DNA from: Anaerolineales bacterium
GTDB lineage: Bacteria; Chloroflexota; Anaerolineae; Anaerolineales; UBA4823
DNA length: 64,000 nt
Direction of reading: 5' to 3'
NCBI GenBank assembly: GCA_016929095.1
Contig: JAFGJM010000002.1
Span: 62,001 to 126,000, forward strand
The translations under genes and the position numbers were made by a program. The notes below the pieces were generated by a model, which did not search any database, was not told the DNA's origin, and saw nothing but the letters and a program-made list of their open reading frames with translations. Shown here piece by piece: positions 28,489 through 36,549 of the stretch (positions are counted from its first letter, which is position 1; each line of letters opens with the position of its first letter).

Positions 28489-29505
28489 TTACTCGTCTAA
28501 ATCCAATTCATCCACATGTCTGTCGTAGGCATCTTGCAATTGGTCTATGGTAAATTGTCCGTAATAACGCACCGTGATCGAAACGTCTTCATGTCCCAGA
28601 AGCTGGCTGACCTGGGAAAGCTCCATACCCCGCTGTAGATTATGTCTCGCCCAGCGATGCCGCCATTGATGGGGAGAACATTTGCCCTTCAATCCCAAAC
28701 GTGTTTTATATCTATCTACAATAGAGGAAATACCCTCGTCGGAAAGCGCGTGCCAGGGTTGACCAGGCGAGTGCCCAAGAAAAACATGCTCGTCATCGAT
28801 GTTTGGGCGTTCTTTCAGCCAATCCTCCAGCGCTTCCAGGGCGTTTATCGACATACAAACGGTACGCTCCTTTTCGCCCTTTTCCCTCACCGTTGCCCTT
28901 CGGCGAATTCTGGGATCATCGGCATCCATGTTCAGGTCAGAGAGCAGTAAATGCTCTGCTCCTCCCCTGCGCACCCCTGTACTCTCGATAAATCGAAAAA
29001 GCGCATAATCCCGTGTGTTGCCCAAAGAAAACCTAAGGATCGCTTTTAGATTAGCCTCTGATATACCCTTCTTGCCCTGCTTGGGAAGACGTGGCAATTT
29101 TAAAGCAGCCCCAAGATCGGCTTCGAGAATTTTACATTGATATAACCAGCGGAAGAATCGACGGGTGGCTCGTATGTAGCCGTGAACGGTATATACTGAC
29201 AGCTTGGCATCTACTGCAGGTCGATAACTATTTTTCCCGTACATCTGCTGCCTGCGATTAAGATAGGCGCTCCAATCCAGCAAGTCAGGCTCTAAAACAT
29301 CACTCAAGAGTCTGTTCTCGCCCAAGTATTCGACAAGCGGTGTAAGCATCCTCTTGTACCATAGAGCCGTATCGTCAGATTTCCCCGCCATATCCGTATT
29401 AAGAAACGCCTCCACGGCGTCAGCAACCGTGATCTGGCTTACCCCCTCAAACAGCGATTTCAAACCAATAGCAGCAAGGTCATTGCCTGGTAATGAGTTG
29501 TGCAT
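28489..29505 (-). CDS. int: Phage tyrosine integrase
   Basis: A 338-residue site-specific recombinase. A SAM-like N-terminal DNA-binding domain (about residues 25-125) precedes the catalytic domain with Arg179 in STGVRRGG, His279 and Arg282 in HQWRHRW, His305 in LLGHEDV and the nucleophile tyrosine in VRYYGQF (314 or 315). The ATG at 29,505 has GGGAGG six bases upstream; a TTG two codons earlier is less likely. It reads toward the tRNA-Lys att core 100 bases away and should catalyse integration and excision there. Confidence 0.95.
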   Translation of the reverse strand: MHNSLPGNDLAAIGLKSLFEGVSQITVADAVEAFLNTDMAGKSDDTALWYKRMLTPLVEYLGENRLLSDVLEPDLLDWSAYLNRRQQMYGKNSYRPAVDAKLSVYTVHGYIRATRRFFRWLYQCKILEADLGAALKLPRLPKQGKKGISEANLKAILRFSLGNTRDYALFRFIESTGVRRGGAEHLLLSDLNMDADDPRIRRRATVREKGEKERTVCMSINALEALEDWLKERPNIDDEHVFLGHSPGQPWHALSDEGISSIVDRYKTRLGLKGKCSPHQWRHRWARHNLQRGMELSQVSQLLGHEDVSITVRYYGQFTIDQLQDAYDRHVDELDLDE

Positions 29506-29670
29506 TGTCAACCTCCCGACATAAATATCCCACTCGGTCTACATAACCTTCGACCGGCGCCGGGGGCTTTTCTCACAGCATCAATTGGTTTCCAGGCCTC
29601 TGCTGCAAGCCGCACATCTTTGTGTGGTACCCCCCGGCAGAATTTTAGCACAGTCCGGCCTATCATCCAA

Positions 29671-29686
29671 TAGAACATATATTCTA
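29671..29686. promoter_or_regulatory. Operator-like palindrome TAGAA-N6-TTCTA
   Basis: The site TAGAACATATATTCTA lies 17 bases before the start of the winged-helix gene and between it and divergent int. Its core GAACATATATTC is one base off the Bacillus-type LexA box GAAC-N4-GTTC. It may bind a repressor controlling early transcription. Confidence 0.4.
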
Positions 29687-29702
29687 ATTGGAAAAAGAGA
29701 TT

Positions 29703-29996
29703 ATGGAAACCAATACAACTAACTTAACCCCAAAATCACCCCCAGTCAGGCTTGGCGTTCGTAATATCGACCATCTTTACGATTATCTGGTGAATTACAA
29801 GCGCTTGCACGATGGCAACAGCCCATCGATCCGTGATATTCGATTGCACTTTAACATATCTTCTACATCGTATGTCAATCATCTATTACATCGACTCGAG
29901 AGCGACGGAAAAATACGATTAGATGCATATCCTAAACCCTGCTCGATAGAAATCGTAGGCGGTCGCTGGATCGCGCCTGAAAAGGTCGAAATATGA
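29703..29996 (+). CDS. Small winged-helix protein (LexA N-terminal-like)
   Basis: A 97-residue protein resembling the DNA-binding domain of LexA: HLYDYLVNYKRLHDGNSPSIRDIRLHFNISSTSYVNHLLHRLESDGKI is a helix-turn-helix with the LexA-style SPSIRDI phrase. The LexA protease domain is absent. It is the first gene of the plus-strand early block and could control it through the palindrome at 29,671, which is inference. ATG 29,703 is chosen; a TTG five codons earlier is in frame. It overlaps the next gene by four bases. Confidence 0.65.
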   Translation: METNTTNLTPKSPPVRLGVRNIDHLYDYLVNYKRLHDGNSPSIRDIRLHFNISSTSYVNHLLHRLESDGKIRLDAYPKPCSIEIVGGRWIAPEKVEI

Positions 29997-31336
29997 GCAT
30001 CTCGGTAATGACCAAAATTTTCAAGCTCGATAACGTGCTGACCTCCCCTGAAAAATTCGTGCTTCTATCCCTGGCCGATCATGGCAACGATGACGGCATG
30101 TCGATCTATCCGTCTATATCACTGACAGCCAGCCGCACATCTCTTTCGGAGCGATCTGTGCGGCGGATCCAAAATACCCTCGAAGCGAAGGGCTTCTTGA
30201 CGAAATCGTCCACAGGCGGCGGGCACCTGACCAATACCTATCAGATAGATGTAGCGTTCATCGATCAAATCTTGACCGGTCAGAAGCCTCTACCCCTGAC
30301 AGAGAGTCCTCCCTCTCTTGATAATAATTCTCCCTCGACATCAAAGAAAGGATGCAATTTTGACGCCAAGTCCACCCCTGACAGAGAGTCCCCCCTGACA
30401 GAGAGTCATGGGTCAGATAAGTATTTTGACGACACCCCTGACAGAGAGTCATCCCTGCCCGGACTCTCTGTCCCCCCACCCCTGACAGAGAGTCCCCCCT
30501 GCCCTGACACAGAGTCCGCCGAATCATTAGTTAACCATAAAAGAATCATCAATATTAATCATGAAGAAGAAGAGGAAGTAATTTCAGAAAACCCCCCTTC
30601 CTCTTCTCCAGAGATCGATTGGGGAAGTAAATTGCCGGCGCCTGGTTCTCCCCTGGAGGCGGACCAACATCCGGTGATCCAGTTATTCAAAACCATCACC
30701 GGGCGCATCCCAGGAATTAAAGATTACAGCCTGGCCATTGACACGCTGCGACTTTTGCGCCGGCGTTTTGGGTGCGATCAAGAGTTGGTGAAATATCTTG
30801 TCCCGTTTTGGGACGATTGGCAAAAACGGAAAGCCAGATCGGGATATTCTTACCGGCGCTCTTCCCTGGTCTGGCTCACCGAATGGGCGGTCAACAATGA
30901 CATTCCCGGGAAAGGCAGCCCCCACCCAAAGCCTAAGAATTATAAATTTCCCGGCTTTTTAGAGGCTTCTCCGGCGGAAAGCGATGAACCCGAAGAACCG
31001 GAAGAACCCAAAGAGCCAAAACCGCCGCCCACATTCGAGGAAGAAATTCTGCAAAAGGTACTGAATTACCGCAGTGATCAATGGTCATTCAACCCTTGCG
31101 GAAATCATTTACAACTCGAAAAACGCCTCAAAGGTTGCCGGCTTGAAATCGACGACGATCATTCCCGGGTAATTTTCCACGCCGAAGATGAATACTCTGC
31201 GAAATTGCTCGAATCTCGCCTGGATAAAACGCTCGAACGGGATTTGACCGGTATATTTTTCGGACATTTTGGAAAAATCTGTCCGGTATCTGTAACATTT
31301 GTCTGCGACGAGCAGGCTTTAGGGGTACAACCATGA
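29993..31336 (+). CDS. Phage replication-initiator-like protein with N-terminal HTH
   Basis: A 447-residue protein. Residues 10-90 (KLDNVLTSPEKFVLLSLADHGNDDGMSIYPSISLTASRTSLSERSVRRIQNTLEAKGFL) form the HTH_36-type winged helix found in many phage and plasmid replication proteins. A Pro/Ser/Glu-rich linker (about 100-220) is encoded by the iteron-like DNA repeats at 30,293-30,515. The C-terminal part has a DnaA-N-like region (YRSDQWSFNPCGNHLQLEKRL). No helicase motif is seen, so an initiator or helicase loader role like lambda O is more likely. It lies second in the early block. Confidence 0.65.
   Translation: MSISVMTKIFKLDNVLTSPEKFVLLSLADHGNDDGMSIYPSISLTASRTSLSERSVRRIQNTLEAKGFLTKSSTGGGHLTNTYQIDVAFIDQILTGQKPLPLTESPPSLDNNSPSTSKKGCNFDAKSTPDRESPLTESHGSDKYFDDTPDRESSLPGLSVPPPLTESPPCPDTESAESLVNHKRIININHEEEEEVISENPPSSSPEIDWGSKLPAPGSPLEADQHPVIQLFKTITGRIPGIKDYSLAIDTLRLLRRRFGCDQELVKYLVPFWDDWQKRKARSGYSYRRSSLVWLTEWAVNNDIPGKGSPHPKPKNYKFPGFLEASPAESDEPEEPEEPKEPKPPPTFEEEILQKVLNYRSDQWSFNPCGNHLQLEKRLKGCRLEIDDDHSRVIFHAEDEYSAKLLESRLDKTLERDLTGIFFGHFGKICPVSVTFVCDEQALGVQP
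30293..30515. repeat. Iteron-like 16-base repeats, candidate replication origin
   Basis: CCCCTGACAGAGAGTC occurs exactly at 30,293, 30,375, 30,392, 30,435 and 30,479. An inverted core GACTCTCTGTC lies at 30,462-30,472, and a degenerate copy at 30,502. Each unit holds a short dyad (TGAC-N5-GTCA when followed by A). The repeats are read in two protein frames (PLTES and PDRES), so the DNA rather than the peptide is conserved. A strongly AT-rich purine-biased stretch follows at 30,524-30,593. This layout recalls the lambda origin inside gene O. Confidence 0.7.
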
Positions 31337-31617
31337 ATTCAACAAGATTGTTTGAAAAGTTTATCAACCATATCAGCCACGACCAATCGTTGAATATTCT
31401 TTGTTGGAATATCTGGCACGGGCATATTGACAATGCGTCAATTGGATTAGCCAAATGGTTGTTAAGTACCGACCGCGTTATTCCGGGCTATCCGGCTTAC
31501 GACCTGTGCGCATGCCTGGCTAATTTCTCTGGCGATATCCACGATCCCGATGATGTCGATGCCCTTTCGAAGGTCGCTCGCCCAATCGTCGAGGAGATAA
31601 TCGAATGTCTGTCATAA
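31333..31617 (+). CDS. Early phage protein, unknown
   Basis: A 94-residue soluble protein starting within the stop codon of the replication gene (ATGA overlap). It contains LNILCWNIWHGHIDNASIGLAKWLLS and an acidic C-terminus, and is probably helical. No family is recognised. It overlaps the next gene by 13 bases. Confidence 0.65.
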   Translation: MNSTRLFEKFINHISHDQSLNILCWNIWHGHIDNASIGLAKWLLSTDRVIPGYPAYDLCACLANFSGDIHDPDDVDALSKVARPIVEEIIECLS

Positions 31618-32000
31618 CTTACCCTCTTTCAGATACCAAAAGATCGTCCCCGTTCGGCTTTTTGATCGTGCTGTTTCTCATCGTCGCATTTCTCATTGCG
31701 TTTGCCACGATCAATTCATCCGACCATGCCACCGATCGACACGGCAGCGATGCGAAACGCATCCGTCGCTGTTTAGATCAAAACGGGCCGGTTCAAATCT
31801 TCCGAGCAGATGATGTGTTTTACCGTGTCTGTCAGCTCGATGACGGCCGGTTCGGTATCCAGGCCGTGCGCAAGATAAGCAAAACCTATGACGTATACCG
31901 AGAGATCACGGCGTTTGTCAAAGCTCACGGCACCTGGGAAGAATTGATCGCATACATGAACCGGCTAAAAGCAATACCGTGGGGCGGACCCCTGCCCTGA
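31605..32000 (+). CDS. Small single-pass membrane protein, early phage region
   Basis: A 131-residue protein with one membrane helix at residues 16-37 (FGFLIVLFLIVAFLIAFATI) and a soluble C-terminal part of about 90 residues with VQIFRADDVFYRVCQLDDGRFGIQ. No family is recognised. Its location suggests a membrane-associated accessory role, for example in superinfection exclusion, but nothing in the sequence proves this. Confidence 0.6.
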   Translation: MSVITYPLSDTKRSSPFGFLIVLFLIVAFLIAFATINSSDHATDRHGSDAKRIRRCLDQNGPVQIFRADDVFYRVCQLDDGRFGIQAVRKISKTYDVYREITAFVKAHGTWEELIAYMNRLKAIPWGGPLP

Positions 32001-32010
32001 GGAGGCGACT

Positions 32011-32253
32011 TTGAACATCACAAATTATCTGCTGTTGATATTGATCCTAATCTCGCTTGGGCGGTGGATCACATCCGCCAGCATCAATTACAAGCTGGGC
32101 GAGATAAAAAAGCTGTTGTCCCATTTATCAGAGACCGAATTGCCGGCGCTCACGTCGGCGGTCTTGAATATCACCGGCCTGGCACAAGACGCATCTAAAA
32201 GCGCGTTCATCTGGCCAAACCGCAACAATCTTGGCATGCATATGCGGCATTGA
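32011..32253 (+). CDS. Small membrane-anchored protein, TTG start
   Basis: An 80-residue protein with an N-terminal hydrophobic helix (YLLLILILISLGRWI) and a short amphipathic tail. The TTG start is supported by GGAGG five bases upstream and by the absence of any nearby ATG. No family is recognised. Confidence 0.55.
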   Translation: MNITNYLLLILILISLGRWITSASINYKLGEIKKLLSHLSETELPALTSAVLNITGLAQDASKSAFIWPNRNNLGMHMRH

Positions 32254-32266
32254 AAGGAGGTTTTCG

Positions 32267-32665
32267 ATGTCTAAAAGAACTTTGCAAGACGTGATCTACA
32301 ACCTGCCTCCCGGATTGGACCGGGCAATTTTGCGTATTCTGGCGTTCTATAAGGGCAGGAGACATACCATTGGCAGAAAGCAATTGATCTATGAACTAAA
32401 GATTGTAGGTTTCGATGTACACGAGCGCGCTATCCGCGCCTGTATCAACCAGCTGCGCAAAGACGGTCATACCATTTGTTCTACCGGCGGTCCGGACGGC
32501 GGCTATTACATGGCGGCTGATTGGAACGAATTGAACGAATATTTAGAGCGGGAAGTCCACGGCCGCGCAATGGATCTGCTCGAACAGGAAAAAGCGCTCA
32601 GGGCTGCCGGCGAGAAGACCTGGGGGGCACTCAGCCCCGAAAAGCAAATGGGGTTGGGAGTATAG
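32267..32665 (+). CDS. Winged-helix phage protein
   Basis: A 132-residue protein. GLDRAILRILAFYKGRRHTIGRKQLIYELKIVG and VHERAIRACINQLRKDGHTICSTGGPDGGYYMA look like a winged helix with a beta-wing ending in GGYY, similar to helix-turn-helix proteins common in phage early regions. AAAGGAGG lies six bases before ATG 32,267, which decides the start although the frame is open further upstream. It may regulate transcription or bind DNA at replication; the target is unknown. Confidence 0.65.
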   Translation: MSKRTLQDVIYNLPPGLDRAILRILAFYKGRRHTIGRKQLIYELKIVGFDVHERAIRACINQLRKDGHTICSTGGPDGGYYMAADWNELNEYLEREVHGRAMDLLEQEKALRAAGEKTWGALSPEKQMGLGV

Positions 32666-32666
32666 C

Positions 32667-33116
32667 ATGCCGCAAGAACTCATGATCGCCTGGAGTGATT
32701 GGGCAGCCTATCGGGACAAACATCATCTGGAGGTCGAAGAGGTGATCATGCTCGAACATGCCCAAACGCTGATCAAGGTTCGTTCACCGAATGGAGAGTT
32801 GCCTATGCCCGAAAACCAGAAACAATCCAAATTGTCCGCCATGTTAAAGACCGTTTACGAAAATGCGCTCGCCAACCCCGGAGAGCCGCAGCGCCGTGAA
32901 CTCAGCAGCGGGCTGCGCATCGATTTTATATATGGCATCGATAGCGCATACCGTATCCAGCTTTCCCGCCAGGGAGTATTCCCGTCCGAAACCGAATGGA
33001 CGACCGTGATCAACCATTTCCCGCCGGAGACTCCTATGATCACCAACCCGCCAGCCCCGGTGGATCGTTTTAACTACCAAAAACGGTGCTATCTACGTTC
33101 ATTCTGGGAGGTTTGA
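32667..33116 (+). CDS. Early phage protein, unknown
   Basis: A 149-residue protein beginning one base after the previous stop. The middle part SSGLRIDFIYGIDSAYRIQLSRQGVFPSETEWTTVINHFP is beta-rich and resembles small phage proteins of unknown role. There is no membrane segment or cysteine motif. Confidence 0.6.
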   Translation: MPQELMIAWSDWAAYRDKHHLEVEEVIMLEHAQTLIKVRSPNGELPMPENQKQSKLSAMLKTVYENALANPGEPQRRELSSGLRIDFIYGIDSAYRIQLSRQGVFPSETEWTTVINHFPPETPMITNPPAPVDRFNYQKRCYLRSFWEV

Positions 33117-33120
33117 TGAA

Positions 33121-33570
33121 ATGCAAAATATATTATTAAATGCATTATCCGCAAAAGATATGTATGGCCCAATTTGCAGCGCAAAAGAATTTCGCTTCGA
33201 CGGCACGTCGGTGCGGGAAATGATCGAATTGGCGCAGCCCAATATATATCCGCCAAAAAGAATTCCCTTTCGTATTCTGTCACCTTCGAAATTGGTGATC
33301 GGGAATAAACAATTTCTATATGACGGTCATCAAAAAGCTTTATTCAGCCCGGTATGGGATATTGTTGTTGTATCTGCCGATACAGCCTTGAAAATTATTA
33401 AATATCTTCTCTCGCTAAAAGGAGAAGACGAGATCGATCTGGAAACGACTCAATACAGCTATAGCCTTGGCTCGTCTCCGGAATGGATGCTGCTTATCGA
33501 GGAAGCAAAGAAAGGAATAGGCAAAAGAGATGTCCATTATATGGTCCGAAGTATCTACGGATGTGATTGA
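33121..33570 (+). CDS. Early phage protein, unknown
   Basis: A 149-residue protein with GGGAGG ten bases before its ATG. The sequence is mixed alpha/beta with no recognised motif. Its 3' end overlaps the metallopeptidase gene by 41 bases in another frame. Confidence 0.6.
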   Translation: MQNILLNALSAKDMYGPICSAKEFRFDGTSVREMIELAQPNIYPPKRIPFRILSPSKLVIGNKQFLYDGHQKALFSPVWDIVVVSADTALKIIKYLLSLKGEDEIDLETTQYSYSLGSSPEWMLLIEEAKKGIGKRDVHYMVRSIYGCD

Positions 33571-34054
33571 CCGCGCTGAAAAGATCATGCGCCGTCACCA
33601 TTCGGAATTATTGGGCGAGGTCAGTATTGGTTTCGTCTTCCGCAGCCAGGCTGTGTTCAGCATGGGCAAACTGGTTTTGGCAAAAATTGCCAAAGTACCG
33701 CCCAAACTGATGCCTTTCATGAAATACGATCTTATCGTGTGGATCGCCGAGGATCAATACAGCAAACTATCGAGTGAACAACGAGACGCCTTGATCGATC
33801 ATGAGCTTTGCCATATCGAATACGATTCGGTAGACGAAAAATTATCCCTTGTTGGGCACGACATCGAAGAATTCCACGAGATCATTGCCAGGTACGGCGC
33901 CTGGAATTCATCTTTGCAATACCTGACCACTCACGCCGAACAATTACAGCTGCCTATATCTTCTAAAAACACAGATAATGCGGAGGCTTTGGTAGGGAGT
34001 GTGGCAGACGGCTTAGAAATTTCGATGATGGATAGCGTGGAGGCGGGATCATGA
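33530..34054 (+). CDS. Putative phage metallopeptidase (HExxH)
   Basis: A 174-residue protein with a zincin motif HELCH at residues 91-95 in DALIDHELCHIEYD, preceded by KYDLIVWIAEDQY. This matches the putative phage metallopeptidase family, whose members occur in early regions of many phages. A third zinc ligand may be His109 or His114 in VGHDIEEFHEII. The target is unknown; cleavage of a host or phage regulator is a reasonable guess. It overlaps its upstream neighbour by 41 bases and the downstream one by four. Confidence 0.75.
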   Translation: MSIIWSEVSTDVIDRAEKIMRRHHSELLGEVSIGFVFRSQAVFSMGKLVLAKIAKVPPKLMPFMKYDLIVWIAEDQYSKLSSEQRDALIDHELCHIEYDSVDEKLSLVGHDIEEFHEIIARYGAWNSSLQYLTTHAEQLQLPISSKNTDNAEALVGSVADGLEISMMDSVEAGS

Positions 34055-34581
34055 ATGACGCCGATATCCTTCTCCGCTATTGCGATCTTACCTATGCAAA
34101 CTACAAAGCCCTGGCAGCCGCCGGAAATGCACATAGAGCCAAAATCCATCCTGGAATGCGCAATTCGATGGCGAATATGATCGATGAAAACAATAAAATC
34201 ACCAATTACGGCAAGGAAATGCTGGAGCGGATAGATTTATTACTCGATCCGGAAAAGAAGGCGATGCCCGAAAATAAAGAACCGTTCGAGCCGGGTATAT
34301 TGCCCGCCTCGCTCGCCAGGCGTATTCAAAAACTTATGACCCTGGGAATAATCTCTCCGCCTTGGAAAGTCGCTTCCGTGCACGTCAAACTGCTGACCGC
34401 TCTATATAACCATCCAGGCATGGCATATCGATTTTTGTGTTCTGTTTACGGCAGATCGGCGCTCTCCAGGCTTCTGAACGCCGACTGGATCACCGGGGTC
34501 GAATACCGCGGTTACCCATTCTATGTAACCGATAAAGGGATCGATGTCATTCATGCTTTACGAAAGGAATTCAAGAAATGA
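34051..34581 (+). CDS. Early phage protein with C-terminal winged-helix-like part
   Basis: A 176-residue protein coupled to the metallopeptidase gene by an ATGA overlap. Residues 90-176 (ARRIQKLMTLGIISPPWKVASVHVKLLTALYNHPGMAYRFLCSVYGRSALSRLLNADWI...VTDKGIDVIHAL) look like a winged helix. The N-terminal half is helical and polar. Function unknown, possibly DNA binding. Confidence 0.6.
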   Translation: MNDADILLRYCDLTYANYKALAAAGNAHRAKIHPGMRNSMANMIDENNKITNYGKEMLERIDLLLDPEKKAMPENKEPFEPGILPASLARRIQKLMTLGIISPPWKVASVHVKLLTALYNHPGMAYRFLCSVYGRSALSRLLNADWITGVEYRGYPFYVTDKGIDVIHALRKEFKK

Positions 34582-35147
34582 ACTTCATCCCCGATCAACC
34601 CAAAACCATTGTCGAAGTGCCATATTTTGATGAGGTTAGCGAACAAGACGGTTGGCGCGGGCATGCAACAAATAAATCTATCGATACCCTCAAAAGCGAG
34701 ATCATGTTGGCAATAACCAGATTAGGCGGAAATGTGACCGCGTTCCAAAGGGGTGTCTTTCAGATCGGCGAGCATTCGAGGGATGGCTTCCAGGTGCGGT
34801 ATTACCTTAAAGGTCCGGAAGGGCAAACGATCCCCGGGCGGATCGATGTCGCCGCCCTGCCGGTCAAAGAAACAGCCCGATCCCGCCAATCTTTATCCAA
34901 ACGCCGCGAACAACGCCGCGAACAAGCCTTGAAAATGGCACTGTTCAATGTTAGAGACGCCATCGACGGGCTGCGCCGTTTACAGCAGCTTTCGCCCGGT
35001 TACGCCGCTCTCATGCCCTTCATGCTCGCCCCGGGAAGCGATAAAACGATCACCCAGCTGTGGAGCGATAACGCCATGCTTGAAAATTTATTGCCGCCTG
35101 GCGGCGAGGGAGATTTTGTCGTCGAAGGGACATATCGAAAAATATGA
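34578..35147 (+). CDS. Early phage protein, unknown
   Basis: A 189-residue protein linked by ATGA overlaps on both sides. It has a beta-rich N-terminal half (ITRLGGNVTAFQRGVFQIGEHSRDGFQVRYYL) and an Arg/Gln-rich helix (SRQSLSKRREQRREQALKMALFNVRDAI). Related hypothetical proteins are common in phages, but no function is known to me. Confidence 0.6.
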   Translation: MNFIPDQPKTIVEVPYFDEVSEQDGWRGHATNKSIDTLKSEIMLAITRLGGNVTAFQRGVFQIGEHSRDGFQVRYYLKGPEGQTIPGRIDVAALPVKETARSRQSLSKRREQRREQALKMALFNVRDAIDGLRRLQQLSPGYAALMPFMLAPGSDKTITQLWSDNAMLENLLPPGGEGDFVVEGTYRKI

Positions 35148-35392
35148 ACATACATCTCAAATCAACTGCGCAGATCAAGCCCGTCAATAAAGCTAAAGCT
35201 ATGCGCCTTGTAATGAGTGCCGTAGAAATTGCCAGGCGCGCCGGTATCGACATCCGTATAGCTCCGATCAACGACGACGAACAATCCCGCCCGCGTATAG
35301 CGGTCATCATCGCCGATGTTGTTCTAAACGGCAATGTGATTATCTGCAAAGAATATTCTGAGAAAGAGCAGAGCGCCGGACGATCCGGCTGA
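35144..35392 (+). CDS. Small early phage protein, unknown
   Basis: An 82-residue protein starting in the stop codon of its neighbour. RLVMSAVEIARRAGIDIRIAPINDDEQSRPRIAVIIADVVLNG suggests a compact alpha/beta fold. No family is recognised. Confidence 0.55.
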   Translation: MNIHLKSTAQIKPVNKAKAMRLVMSAVEIARRAGIDIRIAPINDDEQSRPRIAVIIADVVLNGNVIICKEYSEKEQSAGRSG

Positions 35393-35433
35393 CCAACCCG
35401 TTTCTGTAAATTCTCAAAGAAAGGAAATATCAA

Positions 35434-35832
35434 ATGTCTAAAAAAATATTTTTCATCCTTATCTCGATTGCACTGCTTTTGACCGCCTTCTCGCCGATGA
35501 CACGCAAACGAAGGCCACCCGATCCCTTGCCGGATGTTGCGTTTCACATGCTGGTCAGAGCCAACGACAACCGCGGCGAAATGCAAACCTGCCAATGGAA
35601 GCAATACACTTTTTATATGCGGCTCGAACATGTGAAAAATTACCAGTATCGGGATGTGTACACAATCGGGGTTTCCCGTGTTGGTCGCAGCCCCGGAATG
35701 AACATATTCAACCGCTGGCGCAATGCATTTCCAAGAGTGTCCGATAATATCGAAAACCCCGGATCGTATAAAGAGCGAAAAGGGAAGAATTATTTTATCT
35801 GGAGCGAGATCACGATTGGCTATGGGTATTGA
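35434..35832 (+). CDS. Secreted or membrane-tethered early phage protein
   Basis: A 132-residue protein with an N-terminal signal-like segment MSKKIFFILISIALLLTAFSP and no further membrane helix. The mature part is basic and aromatic with two cysteine-poor segments. AAAGGAAA lies upstream of the ATG. Export fits a role at the host surface, but no homologue is recognised. Confidence 0.6.
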   Translation: MSKKIFFILISIALLLTAFSPMTRKRRPPDPLPDVAFHMLVRANDNRGEMQTCQWKQYTFYMRLEHVKNYQYRDVYTIGVSRVGRSPGMNIFNRWRNAFPRVSDNIENPGSYKERKGKNYFIWSEITIGYGY

Positions 35833-35835
35833 AAT

Positions 35836-36135
35836 ATGGTAAAGCCGCGCGCGAACGTCGAAAGAAGCGACCGCGTCGAACGGGCGTCCGGGCCTATTTT
35901 GGAACCCCAATTCCAGATCGCCGCCTGGACGCCTGACCCAAGCGGGAAATCGCCTCCTGAGCAGGTTCACTTTGTCATTCATTGGCCGGTTGGAATGACA
36001 GGCTTGCCGCCAATGGCGATCAGGTTTTCAAGCCCTGACACGTTAGGCGTATTTATCGAAGAACTTGATCGATATCGGAAATATGTCTGGCCGGGTGCAG
36101 AGCCTGTAAAACTGGATGCAGAGAACATAAAATGA
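35836..36135 (+). CDS. Early phage protein, unknown
   Basis: A 99-residue protein beginning three bases after the previous stop and ending in a four-base overlap with the next gene. It has no recognised motif; the C-terminal half (MAIRFSSPDTLGVFIEELDRYRKY) may be one alpha/beta unit. Confidence 0.55.
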   Translation: MVKPRANVERSDRVERASGPILEPQFQIAAWTPDPSGKSPPEQVHFVIHWPVGMTGLPPMAIRFSSPDTLGVFIEELDRYRKYVWPGAEPVKLDAENIK

Positions 36136-36539
36136 TCAACCTCTGGAATAAGCTAAAGGGCGTGCGCCAATACCTTTTGTGTAAATACGATGTATTTATC
36201 CCGTTCATCACGCGCCGGGCTTTCGATAAGAATAAACTCGACCAGGCAACCCGGTGGTTATTTCTGGAAGCTGCCATAACGATGGGGCTTGAATGCAGTC
36301 ATAAATTCGGCGATTTCTGGACATTCGGTTTTGTTGTTACGGGAAACATGCCAGTAGATTATTTGTGGATCGAACACGCCTTCAGAGAACCTACGCGCAA
36401 CGAACTCGATGAGGTGGCTGTGTCCCTTTCGGGTTACGCCTTTGCACAATTCGGGCGTCAATACAAATGGGATAAAGGTGGGTTTACACCGCAAGACGGG
36501 CATCGGTATCGTTTGAGAGCCGTGCTTTCGACAGAATAA
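36132..36539 (+). CDS. Early phage protein, unknown
   Basis: A 135-residue protein starting in an ATGA overlap. It is aromatic-rich (TRWLFLEAAITMGLECSHKFGDFWTFGFVVTG) without a clear membrane span. No family recognised. Confidence 0.55.
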   Translation: MINLWNKLKGVRQYLLCKYDVFIPFITRRAFDKNKLDQATRWLFLEAAITMGLECSHKFGDFWTFGFVVTGNMPVDYLWIEHAFREPTRNELDEVAVSLSGYAFAQFGRQYKWDKGGFTPQDGHRYRLRAVLSTE

Positions 36540-36549
36540 GGAGAAAAAC

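Noticed and set aside
30293..30515. A CRISPR array
   Set aside because: Units are only 16 bases, spacers vary from 1 to 66 bases, one unit is inverted and all lie inside a coding frame; no cas gene is present anywhere in the window.
35050..35982. A 310-codon open frame on the minus strand opposite the early genes
   Set aside because: It lies antisense to four coupled genes with good starts, has no ribosome site and its sequence is low in regular structure (Arg/Cys/His-rich as expected for an antisense frame).
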